Assembly: GCA_026545765.1 (NCBI GenBank)
Contig: CM048841.1
Coordinates: forward strand, 66,291,354-66,355,353
Source of the DNA: Plantago major
Taxonomy: Eukaryota; Streptophyta; Magnoliopsida; Lamiales; Plantaginaceae
Direction of reading: 5' to 3'
Length of the DNA: 64,000 nucleotides
This document shows positions 36,853-48,748 of this stretch, in pieces (the stretch's first letter is position 1; each line of letters opens with the position of its first letter). The translations under genes were made by a program, and so were the position numbers. The notes under the pieces are model-generated. The model saw only the letters and a program-made list of their open reading frames with translations, had not been told where the DNA came from and did not search any database.

Positions 36853-37240
36853 TTGAAATGGGCGGGGCGGGGCGGAGTCGGTATCCACCTTCGTAGTCCG
36901 GAGGGAGCCAATATGGAATTTGCAATTCGTTTGGGCTTCAAAGTTACTAATAATGAGGCTGAGTATGAGGCGGTGCTCGCTGGCATGTCAATGGCCAAAA
37001 GTGTTATGGCAAAGAAGATCTCTATCTTTACAGATTCACAACTTGTGAGCAAGCACTTTAACGGAAAATTTGAAGCGAAAGGGGCCACGATGATTAAGTA
37101 CTTGGAAAAGCTCAAACATGCCGCAGCGGATTTTGAGGAGTTCACGATAACTCAAATCTCCCGCAATGTGAACGACGTTGCAGACGCGCTAGCAAAGTTT
37201 GCGACGGCTTCACGGGCCATTGACACCAGAAGTATAATCC
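36853..37240 (+). pseudogene. Second, archaeal-like RNase H (aRH), N-terminus damaged
   Basis: It contains GVGIHLRSPEGANMEF, TNNEAEYEAVLAGM (the Glu), ISIFTDSQLVSKHFNGKFEA (second Asp) and ISRNVNDVADALAKFA. The segment that normally carries the first catalytic Asp (the DGS turn) is missing at a G-rich junction around 36855-36880, where the frame also changes. A poly-C tract at 36720-36730 lies shortly upstream. The enzyme would not be expected to work. Confidence 0.8.
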
Positions 37241-37469
37241 TAATGACTTCCAATACACCCATCATCAATCAGCCTTCTAAGCAGGTTGTGATAGCAAGTG
37301 TATCAATAAGTGATAATTGGATGCATGATTTAGTTCGTTTTCTAAGAGATGGGATCTTACCAACAGACAGGGTCGATGCTCGCAGGCTAAAGCAACGTGC
37401 ACCTCGCTTCTACTGGGCAAGTGGCAATCTCTACAAGCGGTCTTCGGAGATGGACCAGACCTTCGATGT

Positions 37470-38529
37470 TTAGGCCCTACGGAAGCCGAGGAAGTTCTTC
37501 AAGAGATACATCTAGGAAGTTGCGGAAACCACTCAGGAGGAAGAACTTTAGCACAGAAGGTGTTGAGAAAAGGATACTATTGGCCCGACATGAAGAGGGA
37601 CGCACCTGAATACACTAGGAAATGTTTAGAGTGCCAAAAGTATGCTAACATTCCGAGACAACCTAACATACCCCTTATCCCTTCGACCATTGGATGCCCC
37701 TTTGATCAATGGGGCCTTGACCTTGTTGGACCTCTTCCCACTGGAGTAGGTCAAAAGCGGTTCCTCATTGTTGCAGTGGAGTACTTTTCCAAATGGATCG
37801 AGGCGGAAGCGCTATCTTGCATATCGGAGAAACAAGTAATGGATTTTATTTGGAAAAATATCATCTGCCGGTTCGGCCTTCCCAGATTCGTCATGGATAA
37901 TGGTCGCCAATTTCAGGTGAAAAAATGAAGGCCTGGTGCAAGGAGTTCAAGATCGAGCAGCGCTTCACTTCGGTAGGATACCCTCAAGCTAACGGACAGA
38001 CAGAGGTCTCCAACCGCACATAGTGAAAAATTTGGAAAGACGCTTAGGAGAAGCAAAGACTGCATGGGTAGATGAGCTTCAAGGAGTGTTGTGGTCATAC
38101 CAAGACAACCGTAGGACAAAGAACACAAGAAACACCTTTTGCTTGTTTACATGGCTCCGAGGCGGTGGTCCCTCGAAATCGCAGTGGAAACACTCAGACC
38201 CAACGTTATAACCGATGCATAACCATCACCAAAGTGGTCTATGACCTCAACATGTTGGACTCAGACGAAGCTACCGTACTTTCCAATACCAATCCAAGAT
38301 GACTCAAGCCTATAACAAGAATGTCAAGACAAAGGACATCCAAGTAGGAGATCTGGTTCTTCGAAGGGCTGACATTCTTAAGCCTACGGGCAAGCTCGAA
38401 CCTAATTGGGAAGGACCATATCGAGTCAAGAGAGCAAGTGCCAATGGAAGTTATGAGCTTAAAGACTTATATGGAAAGGTGTTGAAGCGCACCTGGAATT
38501 CACGCAACTTGCAGCGATTTTACTCTTGA
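37470..38529 (+). pseudogene. Integrase of the Tat element (frameshift and stop)
   Basis: The zinc-binding HHCC module is formed by IHLGSCGNHSGG and CLECQK. The catalytic core has WGLDLVGPLPTG (Asp), VMDNGRQF (Asp) and GQTEVSNRT (Glu near 38005). A frame change occurs around 37470-37560, a stop-creating frameshift at about 37920, and a TAG directly after the Glu segment at about 38021. The C-terminal part resumes in frame with VGDLVLRRAD, GKLEPNWEGPYRV and a stop at 38529. Confidence 0.85.
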
Positions 38530-39610
38530 AAAGCATATGCCTCCATCACTACAGGTGCACTTGAAGCTGTTATTTTGTTTTGTTCTATTAACGCTTGCAG
38601 CATGTGTTATTTTCATAATATTAAGACTTGCAAGAATGCATCCTTGTTTTGCTATTATGCACTTGTCCTTTATTCTAATGATATTCAATGGCTCCTTATA
38701 ATGTTCTATGCTTACATTATCCTCTGAAAGTACGAATAATTCCTTCAATAGAAATGAACAACCATCTTGTTATAAATGCGAGTGATTCATAAGACAGTGT
38801 TAAGGATCTTATTCAAAGCAAATTGGGACGCCAATATACAAATAAGAATAAACCTTAACCTTTCAATGTAAGAATCCCCCTTAACATTGCTAAGTTTAAA
38901 GCGTGCCTTAGGCCGGGAAACAAGCTCTCTTTTAGAGAAACTTCCCGCAAAAGCCCCACTTAGTTAATTTAACAAATTATCCCTTTTGGGAAGCTTAGGG
39001 CGACGCGGTTATGACCTATAACCCTCTCCTACATGAAAAATCACTAGAATTTTAAACAACAATCATCCATAAGCCTCTGGCAGGCATCAAGGCGCATCCT
39101 TCAGTACAGTTCTAAAACCGCGTGAATAAGCATATGGTCGAAGCAATATGTATATATTGGTCGAAGCGAGAGACAACTAAAAGAGCATGCATAAGCCTTG
39201 AACAAAATATGGGATGGGGTTCTCCAAGATAGCTCAAGTTACAAAAGAGAGCTACACTCCTCGAGCTATCTTTAGAACCAGCTTGACAAAAGAAGCTCCT
39301 AAAAGCTAAATCGTTCTAGATTTGAGGTTCGACAACATATTATGCAATCCAAAAGTTAGCAAAAGTTAACTCAAAATAAGCCGAGACAAGCCTCGGTCGG
39401 TCTTCAGTCAATGACGAGATTTTCCTGCTCGCCCTTCTCCTGGCCCTTATCTCCTTGTTCCTCCCAGAGCTTTCTGACGACCCGTTATCACTTGATGATG
39501 AAGAAGAAGAATATCCGTCATTTCCTTCATTTGGCTACTTCTCACTCCTTCGAGGCATCTCAAGTGAAAGAATGTTATCAAGGCTCGAAGGCTCATTTAC
39601 AATCACCACA
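38530..39610. other. Pol-antisense gene spacer of the Tat element
   Basis: No supported frame on either strand. It should hold the 3' ends of the convergent pol and antisense transcripts. The short plus-strand frame at 39411-39767 is the shadow of the antisense gene. Confidence 0.5.
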
Positions 39611-42600
39611 TCACCCGCCTTCAACACGAAGGCCCAAAGAACAGCCTCGAATAGATCGCCATGAAGCCTCGACCTCAGCTATTTTTTTTGTGCTTAGGCC
39701 ACCTTCGGGTAGATCCGAAGGGGTAAGATTGATCGCCTCAAGCACGGTAGGGAGCCACGAAGGATAGCGAGGTATGAGCTTAGCGCGGGGTGGTGGGGTA
39801 GAACTAGTGCCCTCCCCAGCTTCATTGTCGAGGGGCCTCTCCGGTGGAGGTTCCACTAAAGGCCAGAACTCCTCGGCCACAAGGATGGTATCATCAGTTT
39901 CATCAGGAGGCGGCAAAGGCTTCTTATCTTCATCGGCGTTGTAGTCCAAATCTTCGGAGAAGTTGAAGTCATCCTTGAGCTTATTAGCTTTCTTCAGCTG
40001 CGCAACTGCACGATTGAAACCCAAAGCATATTCTATAGTCGAGGCCATCATCTTCAAAAACTTGAAAGACTGAGAAGACATGAACGATCGCACCGCCTCG
40101 ACTCTAGTCGTCAAGAGCTCGCTTTTGAGGCGACGAAGCACTTCTTTGAAGGATTTTTGAAGTTGCCTTGACATGTTGAGATTTATAGCGGCCTCTTCAT
40201 TAGCATCTTTGAGGGCATATTTAGTTTCTTCAAGTTCCTTTTGGAGCGCTGCGACCAGAGAATCAACCTTCTCCTTCTCTTTAAGAGCCTTATCAGCCTC
40301 ACCTAAGGCGTTCTCCTTTTCAGCCCTCTCAGAATTCACCAAATTTTCGAGCTTCACATTTCTCTCACTAAGAATGTGGACCTCTTCGTACAATCCCTCT
40401 ATTGTCCTCACTATCCCGAAGTGTTGGTTCATAGCCTGCACTCGAAACAAAGAGCATTAGATACAAATTCGAAAACTAGTTTGAAATTTATTTCAACTCA
40501 CCTTTTGAAGAAAGTAGTACATGCGCCCCATTTGAACCTCGAGGGGTTTCGAGGCCTCATCTACAATAATCTCCTCGTCACCAATGAGGGACTTCAGCCC
40601 GTGCGGGTGTTGTGGATTCGAACGATTTGACGCTGTTGGTCCAGATAACGGCAAAGTAAAAGACTAGAGGGGGGGGGGGGGGTGAATAGTCTTTTAAAAC
40701 TTTTGTCGATAAAAACTATTTCTCAGATATCTGTGTAGATATCTGATACTTAGATTCAGAGCGCGGAAGACTTAAGATAGATAAGTGCAGAAACAATTAA
40801 AGTGTGTGTGTGTGTTCTTTGAAATGTAAGTAAAGTAAATAACACAACAAGTATAGTGGTATCTGGAGGTGGCGTAATCCTCCAACTAATCCACTTGGTC
40901 TTCCAGACCTAGAATTCACTAGAATAGATAATTGAGGTCACCTTACAAAATCCTATTCTAAGATTCCTTAAACAAATGGTTCCCAACCAAATGTTCCTCT
41001 GAGTTGTTCCCGACTTTCACACCAAGTACTTCAGACTCGAAACCTTTTGAGCTATTCCTAGCTTCCCAAGCTAAGTACTTCACGTGCTCAATAACCTTGG
41101 AATTATTCCTTAGTTTCTCAAACTAAGTACTTCCATACTCCACGATGATGATGGTGTTAGTTTTGGTTTGAGTTGTCGGATGAGCTTCTTTAATAAGTTT
41201 TCGCTAATCGGATAGCTACGTGAATCAAGTATACTTAATAACTTTGCAATGTATGGTATCTTGTTCTTTTACTAACCCAAGTCTATGATAATTGTTCAGA
41301 GAATGAATCTCAGATACTTGATCTTTCGATTCAACTCTTTCACAAATAGCAGTGCTTGTTTAGAATCAGGACACTTAGAACTTTAGTACTACTTAAGATC
41401 AGGAGCTTTGATCGCAACAGAAAGCTTTGAGGATAAGTAGTTTGCTTGAGAGAATATGTTCGTAAATGTTGTTCAGTAAGTTCTGTGTCTCTAAGGTTCA
41501 GCGTGTCTTCTCAAGCAGTCTAAGTGTTGATATTTATAGATGAATTTGAATGCCGTTGAATAGTATCCGTTAGGCATAAATCAAATTCAAACTATTGATA
41601 TCTGTGTAATCTTATGTGAGTTTATCTTCTTCTTGAAGGTAACGTTGCTTTTGTTCGACATCTATGTCCGTGCATTAAATCGTTATCTTATCTTTTTGTC
41701 GTAGTGCCAACGGAACTATGCTTTATGTCGAGACTTAACTTTATCGGTTTCTCGAGTTTTAGCTCCTTACCTTTAACTTCGGATACCACTTTTATTGAAA
41801 CAACTTTGTTTGCAATATATATTTCTTTATCGAAATGTGGTTTAAAGCTCAAGGTATCGAGTGTAGATATCTGGACACTTTCCTTGTTTTCCGGATGGAC
41901 CTCTTGACTTCTCGGATATCTCTTGTGACATGATTTGTTTAGCAATCATTCGTCTTCAAGAAATCGCCAAGGTATCGCAAAACTATTTCAAGAATCTTGT
42001 GCGCTTCTTCAAATCTTCAATGTCGTTGAACTTGTTCTTGGATGTCTTCTTCTTGGTCTTCTTTTCATAAAATAAAAATTACATTTGAGGCTAACATCCT
42101 ATACAAGATTAGCTAGACTATCATACTTAGTGGGTTTCCTCTTTTACAATGTTCAAGTGAACCAAGAGTACTAATCACCTTTCTGAGACTAAGATAAGTC
42201 ATCATGTTGCTGATCAAAATCTAAACAGATATTTCTAACAAAATATCTAACAAATTTCCTAACAGACGCCTCGAATGAGCTTCCAACCTTGTCCTTGGGA
42301 CCTCTCTTACTAGCCTTTTCCTTCTTTTGAGGGGGTAAATCTTGTACATCCAACACATCAACTGGTGTACCTACTTCGGGCTCCTTTCTCCAGCGGCTTG
42401 CAACCACGCCCGCCTCGATATTTTCCTCTGGTACATAATCAAAATTCAAAGAAACTGGATCGATAGGAATGTATTCAGATCCACCCCCCTCAAGACGCAT
42501 CTCGAGCTCTACTTCAACATTAACATTTTGAGCCACGTCCTCAAGAGCAACATCAGGGCTCGGTGAACCACGAGGATCATCATCATCGAAGGGCCTAGTT

Positions 42601-44109
42601 TCAGGAAGGGCCTCGACAACATTTCCCCCTCGTCCTGAACAGGCGGTTGAAGCGCCTCGGCAATGTTTACCCCCTCAGCCGCTAGACGTTCGAAAGTCCG
42701 TGCCCCAGCTCTCGCAGCATTTTGAAGAGCCATCTTTCGATACCAAGACATTGCAGAACCGAACCAGTAACCTTCAGTGAGTAAATACAAAGTGTTAGAA
42801 CGAGGCGGATAGATACAAAGATGTGTAAATACGAAGTGCTTCATAATCACTTACGCAAATCGAATATTTCAGCACAATAAACAGGTGTGTGAGTATGAAG
42901 CGATAAATACATAATCGGCTCAGAAACAAGGGCATACACCCATAGCCTATCATCAGGATCCAAGTCCTCGTAGCACTTTGTCCAATTAGGAAGGTTGTCC
43001 TCATCTAAGTATTCAGAGGAAGGTGTAATCCTACCCTTACGCCAGACCCTCGGTAACTTCCAGCTTTGAGGCTTACCCTCGACAGTCGAGGAGAGACGGA
43101 GAAAAATATAATTGGATTTCCAAGTGTTCCCATTCGAAGAGATGAAGGAGCGAAACATTCTAAATCGAGGGCGAGGATTAATGTAATAAAACCCATTGTC
43201 CTGGGGACCTAGTGCTAAGGAAAACACAGCAAAGAAGTTTCGAAGGCTCAACATTTGTCGCTCAAAGCACATAACTATGTAAAAACATACAAGGAGACCC
43301 CCGGCGTTTGGCATGTCGAGTAGGGTTTATGTTAAGCGATGAGGAAGCCAGATTCTGCCCGGTTGAAAGGGACTCGAAGCCCATGCTCAAGACTTTTCAA
43401 ATGAACACATATACATCCTGGAGGGGGATTATACATCCTATCTAAGGGCCCCGGAACAAGAATATCTATATCTGATGGAATATTATATTTTTCCCCAAGG
43501 CTTGGAATTTCATCAAGAGCAACCCTCGACGCCATATCATGAAGGACCCTTTCCCCTATGACCTTCGTTTTCACAGCCCATTTTGGTTTCTTCATGGGCT
43601 CCTCAAAATTTCGAGGCTCAACGCCTCGAGGATCACGTGCTTTTTTCCCTTTATCCTTAGGATCGACATGGTATTTTCCCTTTTCCGAAGAGGAATTTCG
43701 GTTAGTCATCGGCCCCCCAATACTTAAGGGAATCTCCCTTTGACGAACAGCCGCGGATTTTTTCCTAGCAGGAGGAATACTAGAAGCACTACGGTTCCTA
43801 TCAACTGTTGTAGAACCTTGAGTGCGCGGAGTGGAGCCCCCCTCCCCGCTTGAGGGATAATTTAATAGAGGGACGTTTTGAGCATTTTGGACTGAAGGAG
43901 GCGCCATCCCCCTTCGACCAATAGGCCAGCGGGGGGATTACTTGTAATGGCACATGAGTAGGCTCGGGTCGAACCCGAGTGGTGTATCCGAGGTAGGCAA
44001 AGTTGACATTCCGCACTTCTTCATTGACCGCATTATTTAAGAGCGCATCATCCGAAGGGGGGTCTCCTTTGCCTGATCCCCCGTGAATGAATCTCGACAT
44101 GACTATCAA
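39611..44109 (-). pseudogene. Spliced antisense gene of the Tat retrotransposon (aORF)
   Basis: It lies opposite to gag-pol. The first frame starts MSRFIHGGSGKGDPPSDDAL (ATG 44100). A frame beginning MAPPSVQNAQNVPLLNYPSS (43907) follows, then the segment at 43314-42855 with FRSFISSNGNTWKSNYIFLR and LPNWTKCYEDL, resembling the putative plant transposon protein domain known from Tat antisense ORFs. Two clean introns are seen: 42854-42772 (GTAAGT to AG; an Arg codon is restored) and 40501-40436 (GTGAGT to AG; Lys|Ala). The last exon (40435-39611) is a coiled coil (LSERNVKLENLVNSERAEK) with an acidic tail. Frameshifts occur near 43905 and 43340. The solo LTR at 40634-42264 interrupts an otherwise continuous frame. 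The function is unknown. Confidence 0.7.
40634..42264 (+). mobile_element. Solo LTR (family Y, copy 2) nested in the Tat antisense gene
   Basis: 1,631 bp, TGTTGGTCCAGATAAC to TTTCCTAACA, TSD GACGC perfect (40629-40633 and 42265-42269). It is collinear with the LTR at 12971-15944. A poly-G tract (14 G) at 40669-40682 matches the tract in copy 1. Deleting the LTR and one TSD makes the antisense frame continuous (SSFEAS to NRSNPQHPHG). The insertion is younger than the Tat element. Confidence 0.9.
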
Positions 44110-45640
44110 AGAAAGAAACTTGGGGTTACTAAGAAAAGTCTACATAATTATGTTCAAAAAGCAAAAGTATTTGAGGGGTGCAAGTTGGTCGAAGGGCTAT
44201 ATTTTCGAACACAGTTGTGTATAAAAGAAAGACTACAAGTGCTGGGGCTACTAGAGTTCTACTCAAAGCTACATGATAAAGAGATAATGAAGCACGGCAA
44301 AGCAATCGAAGAAAGCACTAATGGAGCAGTTTAAACAAGATACACAAATTGAAGGCAACTCCAAGCAACCTACTGTATTCGACTTTAGTTGAGGTGCACG
44401 AATATGCACAATATCGGCTCTACATAATACTCAAAGTTCTACTAAGGCAGGAGTGGAGCATATACAACAGAGAGACGCTGTTGGAGTAATTCTAGTCAAA
44501 CGATAAACTATCCTACATAAATTCTAAGCAATTTAGTCAAAAGGATATATGAAGCACAAGAAATTGACAAGGAGGCTTACTTGATGCTTCGACGAAAAAA
44601 AAGGATTTTTGTAGGCGTATGATCCAAGCCTATATATATAAAAAATAAAATAAAAAAAAATCAGCAAGGAGCAAAATATGCCTCAAATAATAGAAGAGGA
44701 GGCGCTTACTTGATCCAGGATATCGCAGATCAACAAGCTTCGGAAGAGAGAAGATTTTTGGGTAGAGGTAAAAAATTTTCACTCAGCTATATATATAGGC
44801 GAGAATTTAGGAGGCGGTGGCTCCTGTAAAATTGCACTTATAGTCCCTTGACTATGCAAAAGTCACAGTTCGCACCTACAAAATCCAAAATCCAAAATCC
44901 AGAATTCAGAAAATTGAGTCAAGATCTCGATTTATAAGTTTTACTTCCAGAGGCGTATTCAAGCAAAGAGTGCCTCTATTGTTCGAGGGCCAACAGATTA
45001 GACTTACTTCTTGATAAGGATGAACCGCTTCGATAATACCAACCGACAAGCTATGCAGATTTCGAGAAGCAGCTCAATAAGATAGATTCGAAGCACTCTC
45101 TTTTCAAAATTTGAGCTACAATCAAAGCCCAATTCGAAGCCTGATTTCTTGTCGAAGCGCCACCAACGGTGAAGACGAGGTTTCGAAGCAATGGGGCTGT
45201 TGTGAATCAAGGAAGGAGAGGCGGAGGATTTTTGAAGATAATACAGAAGAGGCGCGATGCGGTATCTCGAGGTGTTATGAAAGAAAGACAATATAGCAAC
45301 AAAAGAGGAGAATGATTCTTCGAAGTGAAGCAGGAAAGGAAATTGTGTTGACTATTCAAAGTTGAGCCTTAGCTTACTGAGCAAGATTTTGCAAAATATC
45401 TTGGTAAATTTCATCAAAGCCCTTCAACCATGAAGAACTTTTTGTGCATTATATTAAAAGCTTCAGAAGTCGAGGTAGGGCCTAAAAATATATTTTCATC
45501 CTCGTATTTTTTTTCGGGGGGTGAGGAGTATGAGAGATCCTTCGAAGGTTCGTTTTACAAGGATGAAAATTACAAAAACTTCAAAATATACATTTTCAAG
45601 ACCTTAAGTTCATTAATTATCTTATAACTAAGATAATCAA
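44110..45640. other. Leader region of the antisense gene up to the PPT
   Basis: No coding frame supported. On the minus strand this would be the promoter and leader of the antisense gene. Short frames at 45004-45291 and 45430-45627 have no recognisable similarity. Confidence 0.45.
44788..44797 (-). promoter_or_regulatory. TATA-like box for the antisense gene
   Basis: On the minus strand CCTATATATATAGC lies about 690 bases upstream of the first antisense ATG (44100). There is a second TATATATA run near 44630. Placement upstream of a spliced minus-strand gene suggests an internal antisense promoter. This is sequence-based inference only. Confidence 0.4.
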
Positions 45641-45656
45641 GAACTGGGGGGACATA
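45641..45656 (+). promoter_or_regulatory. Polypurine tract
   Basis: GAACTGGGGGGACATA lies immediately before the 3' LTR, the expected position of the plus-strand primer. The G-run ends five bases from the LTR. Confidence 0.75.
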
Positions 45657-46298
45657 TGATATGGAGAAAAGAGGCGAATCTTATAAGAGCGCTTTAAACC
45701 GTCAAGACGCCTCAAGACCTTCAAGGCGTGGCCTTAGTCCACTTGAGGGTCTCTACTCGCAGGGCTCTACGTAATTAACGTGTCAACTAGCTCTACAATA
45801 TCTCTCGAAGGGTATCACCTCGAAGATCGTGGGTTCGAGGGGTCCGAGTCCAATGCATTTGGGGCGCTCTATTCTACTTAACGGGTATGAGCTTCAAGTA
45901 ACCCTCGAAGCTCTACACTCGGCGGAGCATAAATGACCTTCGAAAACCCAGCCCTCGACCACTAGGGGACAAGCCGACAAGACCTCTGACGTGGTAAGAT
46001 CTTGTTCCCTTGGAGTTTCCTATAAATACTCCTAACCGGATTCATTTAAGACGTACGCATTTTATTACTCACCTACTTATATCCGAGCTACTCCGAGGCA
46101 CTTCCGCCTCGACAGCTCTGTTGATTCATCACCCGGCTTGTCCAAGGCAAGCCGGTTTAAGGGTCTAACCCTCCCCTCTTCTCACTCGCAGGTACCTTAA
46201 GTAAGACCCTCGACATAATACAAAGTAGAAGAACAGTGACATCGCCTCGAAATAAGTACACACTCAGTTTAGCACTTAGTCGGATTTTAGCATCATCA
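45657..46298 (+). repeat. 3' LTR of the Tat element
   Basis: 642 bp, TGATATGGAGAAAAG to TAGCATCATCA, with the TATA box at 46021-46028. It is about 98.7 percent identical by eye to the 5' LTR apart from a 10-bp and a 1-bp indel. It is followed directly by the AACAT duplication. Confidence 0.95.
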
Positions 46299-46303
46299 AA
46301 CAT

Positions 46304-46961
46304 GGATGATTTGATTGATAATATAGGTCCGACGCTATTTTCTTTATAAAATTGGGCCAATCAGGTGATACCAATATTAGGTCTATTAAATTATATTAGG
46401 CCCAAATGTGAACTTAGTTTAAATCTGAAACTATTAATTTTGTATATATTAAAAATTTGGCCAAAACATAACAATGATACACTAGAGAAACTATCATCTG
46501 ATATAAATTGAAGCTACAATGGTAGCTGCCTAGCTGGAGTCTGGATGGTCAAACTAATTTTCAGTCCAATTCGTATGCCATCCCATCTTATTATGCTGTA
46601 TGTGGCTGATATTAAAAAACGGGCGAGCTACTGGAGAGTCTAATAGTGGCCTTTTGTCTACCGTTTGAACACCTGACATTCACTTTTCACCGATCAGTCT
46701 AAAATGACTGTGATTTCTCCTATATACCCCTACTTTTGCTTATCACGTGACTGCGTTGAGCTATGTATAACGCCTTACCTTGTTAAATTGCAAAATGATC
46801 CTATTATTCAATTGTGTCATGACGCCTAATGTATCGGCGACCCTGATCTGGAAACTTGGTAAATTGCATTATTATCATCCAAAAAAACATATTGTCCATC
46901 ACGCCAAATGTAGGTGATGGCCATAATTCAAATCCCTAAAATTGCATTAACTTTATAGAAT
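46304..46961. other. Intergenic between the Tat element and the minisatellite
   Basis: AT-rich, with no frame or paired repeats. This is the continuation of the target site present before 31751. Confidence 0.45.
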
Positions 46962-47935
46962 TATAGTACCTGGGCACTACTCTTTTTTAACACCTGGGCA
47001 TTATCTTTATAGTACCCGAGTATTAACTTTATAGTACCCAGGCATTATTATATGTATAGTACCCGAACATTAACTTTATAGTACCTGGACACTACTATTT
47101 TTTAGTACCCGGGCATTATCTTTATAGTACCCGAGTATTAACTTTATAGTACCCAGGCATTATATGTATAGTACCCGAACATTAACTTTATAGTACCCAG
47201 GCATTAACTTTATAGTACCTAGGCACTACTTTTTTTAGTACCCGGACATTAACTTTATAGTGTCGGGGCATTATATGTGCGGGCGTTACATTGTTGAGCA
47301 TTACTCTTTTTCAGTACCCGGGCATTAACTTTATAGTACCTGGGAACTACTCTTTTTTAGTACCCGGACATTAAGTTTATAGTACCCGGGCATTAACTTT
47401 ATAGTATCTGGGCACTACTCTTTTTTAGTACCCGGACATTAAATTTACAGTACCCAGGCATTAACTTTGTAGTACTCGGGTATTAACTTTATAATACATG
47501 TGCACTACTTTTTTTAGTACCCGGGCATTATCTTTATAGTACCCGGGTATTAACTTTATAGTATCCAGTCATTATCTGTATAGTACCCGGACATTAACTT
47601 TATAGTACATGTGCACTACTATTTTTTAGTACCCGAGCATTATCTTTATAGTGTTGGGGCACTATATCTGCGGGTTTTACATTGTTGGACATTACTCTTT
47701 TTTAGTACCCGGACATTAACTTTATAGTACCCATGCATTAACTTTATAGTACTTAGGTACTACTTTTTTAGTACCCGGACATTAACTTTATAGTGTCGGG
47801 GTATTATATGTGCGGCGTTACATTGTTGGGCATTAATTTTATAGTACCCGGGCATTAACTTTATAGTACCCGGGCACTACTCTTTTATAGTACCCGGACA
47901 TTAAATTTATAGTACCTGGGCATTAACTTTGACTA
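46962..47935. repeat. 22-bp minisatellite (TAGTACCCGGGCATT units)
   Basis: Roughly forty degenerate units of ATAGTACCCGGGCATTAACTTT, with variants CTACTCTTTTTTAGTACCC and longer spacers containing ATTGTTGGGCATTA. The unit carries a CCCGGG palindrome. There is no coding potential. It ends in AT-rich sequence that resembles part of the MITE at 48749. Confidence 0.9.
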
Positions 47936-48748
47936 CAAATTACTTTTAAACGATAATAGTAAATAATTTAATAAAATTATATAATGAAAATTTATATGAG
48001 ATAAATGAAGAATGAACACCAGGTTAGTCTGAGCGGCGTCGGTCATAGTACAACCATCAGCTTCTGCCATTGTCAAGTAAGGTAAGAAATTTGGTGTGAG
48101 CTGAAAGCCTTAAAGCCAACATCTTGTTGAAGCCATTGGCGTTTTATATGGAAATGTGTAAAGTAGCGCCATATAGTTTATCATAATTGGATTGGGTGCC
48201 CAGTATTTATTATAATTCGTTTATGGACCAACTAGTTTGGAATTCAATCTGGTTACCAAATTTTTTGACTCTGCAGTTTCACCCCATTCTGATCACGTGA
48301 GTAGGGTCACAATTTATACTAATCAAAACACACCCCCCTATGGTGTCAATTGCATAGTACTATCTCTATTTATGAAAAGTTAGACCTATTGGTAACCAGA
48401 TATACCATTTGGTAAAGGAGCATGAGGAGGTGTTTTTTTCCGTAAAAAGTCAATGGGATGTTGGACTGCCCCGTAAAAAACCCATTAAAAAACAGAGTCG
48501 AAAGTGACAACAATTCAAAACATTGACCCGACTCGCATATGCCTTACCTCGTACTCCCTTCCCGTATCATGTCAGTTTTTCAGTTTTACCTTTTCAAAAT
48601 CAATAAAATTGAAATTGAATTTTAGTTATACAAACTAGAATTCGCATAATACTCTACGCGTACTATTACGTTGTATTTTTACTTTGTTTTCCTTTATTTA
48701 ACATTATTTTTTATTTGCAAACACGGCACATACTGTGTATATATAGTA
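47936..48748. other. Distal upstream region of the 14-3-3 gene
   Basis: 47926-48005 is an orphan copy of the AT-rich core of the MITE-like element at 48749-49004 (shared ACTTTTAAACGATA and AATTATATAATGAAAATTTA). Nothing else was recognised. Confidence 0.5.

Larger units (their letters stand above)
31756..46298 (+). mobile_element. Full-length Ty3/gypsy Tat-lineage LTR retrotransposon
   Basis: The TSD AACAT (31751-31755 and 46299-46303) flanks 633- and 642-bp LTRs. Order: LTR, PBS, gag, protease, RT, RNase H, second (archaeal-like) RNase H, integrase, antisense gene, PPT, LTR. The second RNase H and the antisense gene between pol and the 3' LTR identify the Tat lineage (Retand/Ogre group). 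By eye the two LTRs differ by about eight substitutions and two indels over 632 sites, so the insertion is recent. The coding frames nevertheless carry frameshifts and stops, so this copy is not autonomous. A 1.6-kb solo LTR is nested at 40634-42264, leaving about 12.9 kb of original element. Confidence 0.95.
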
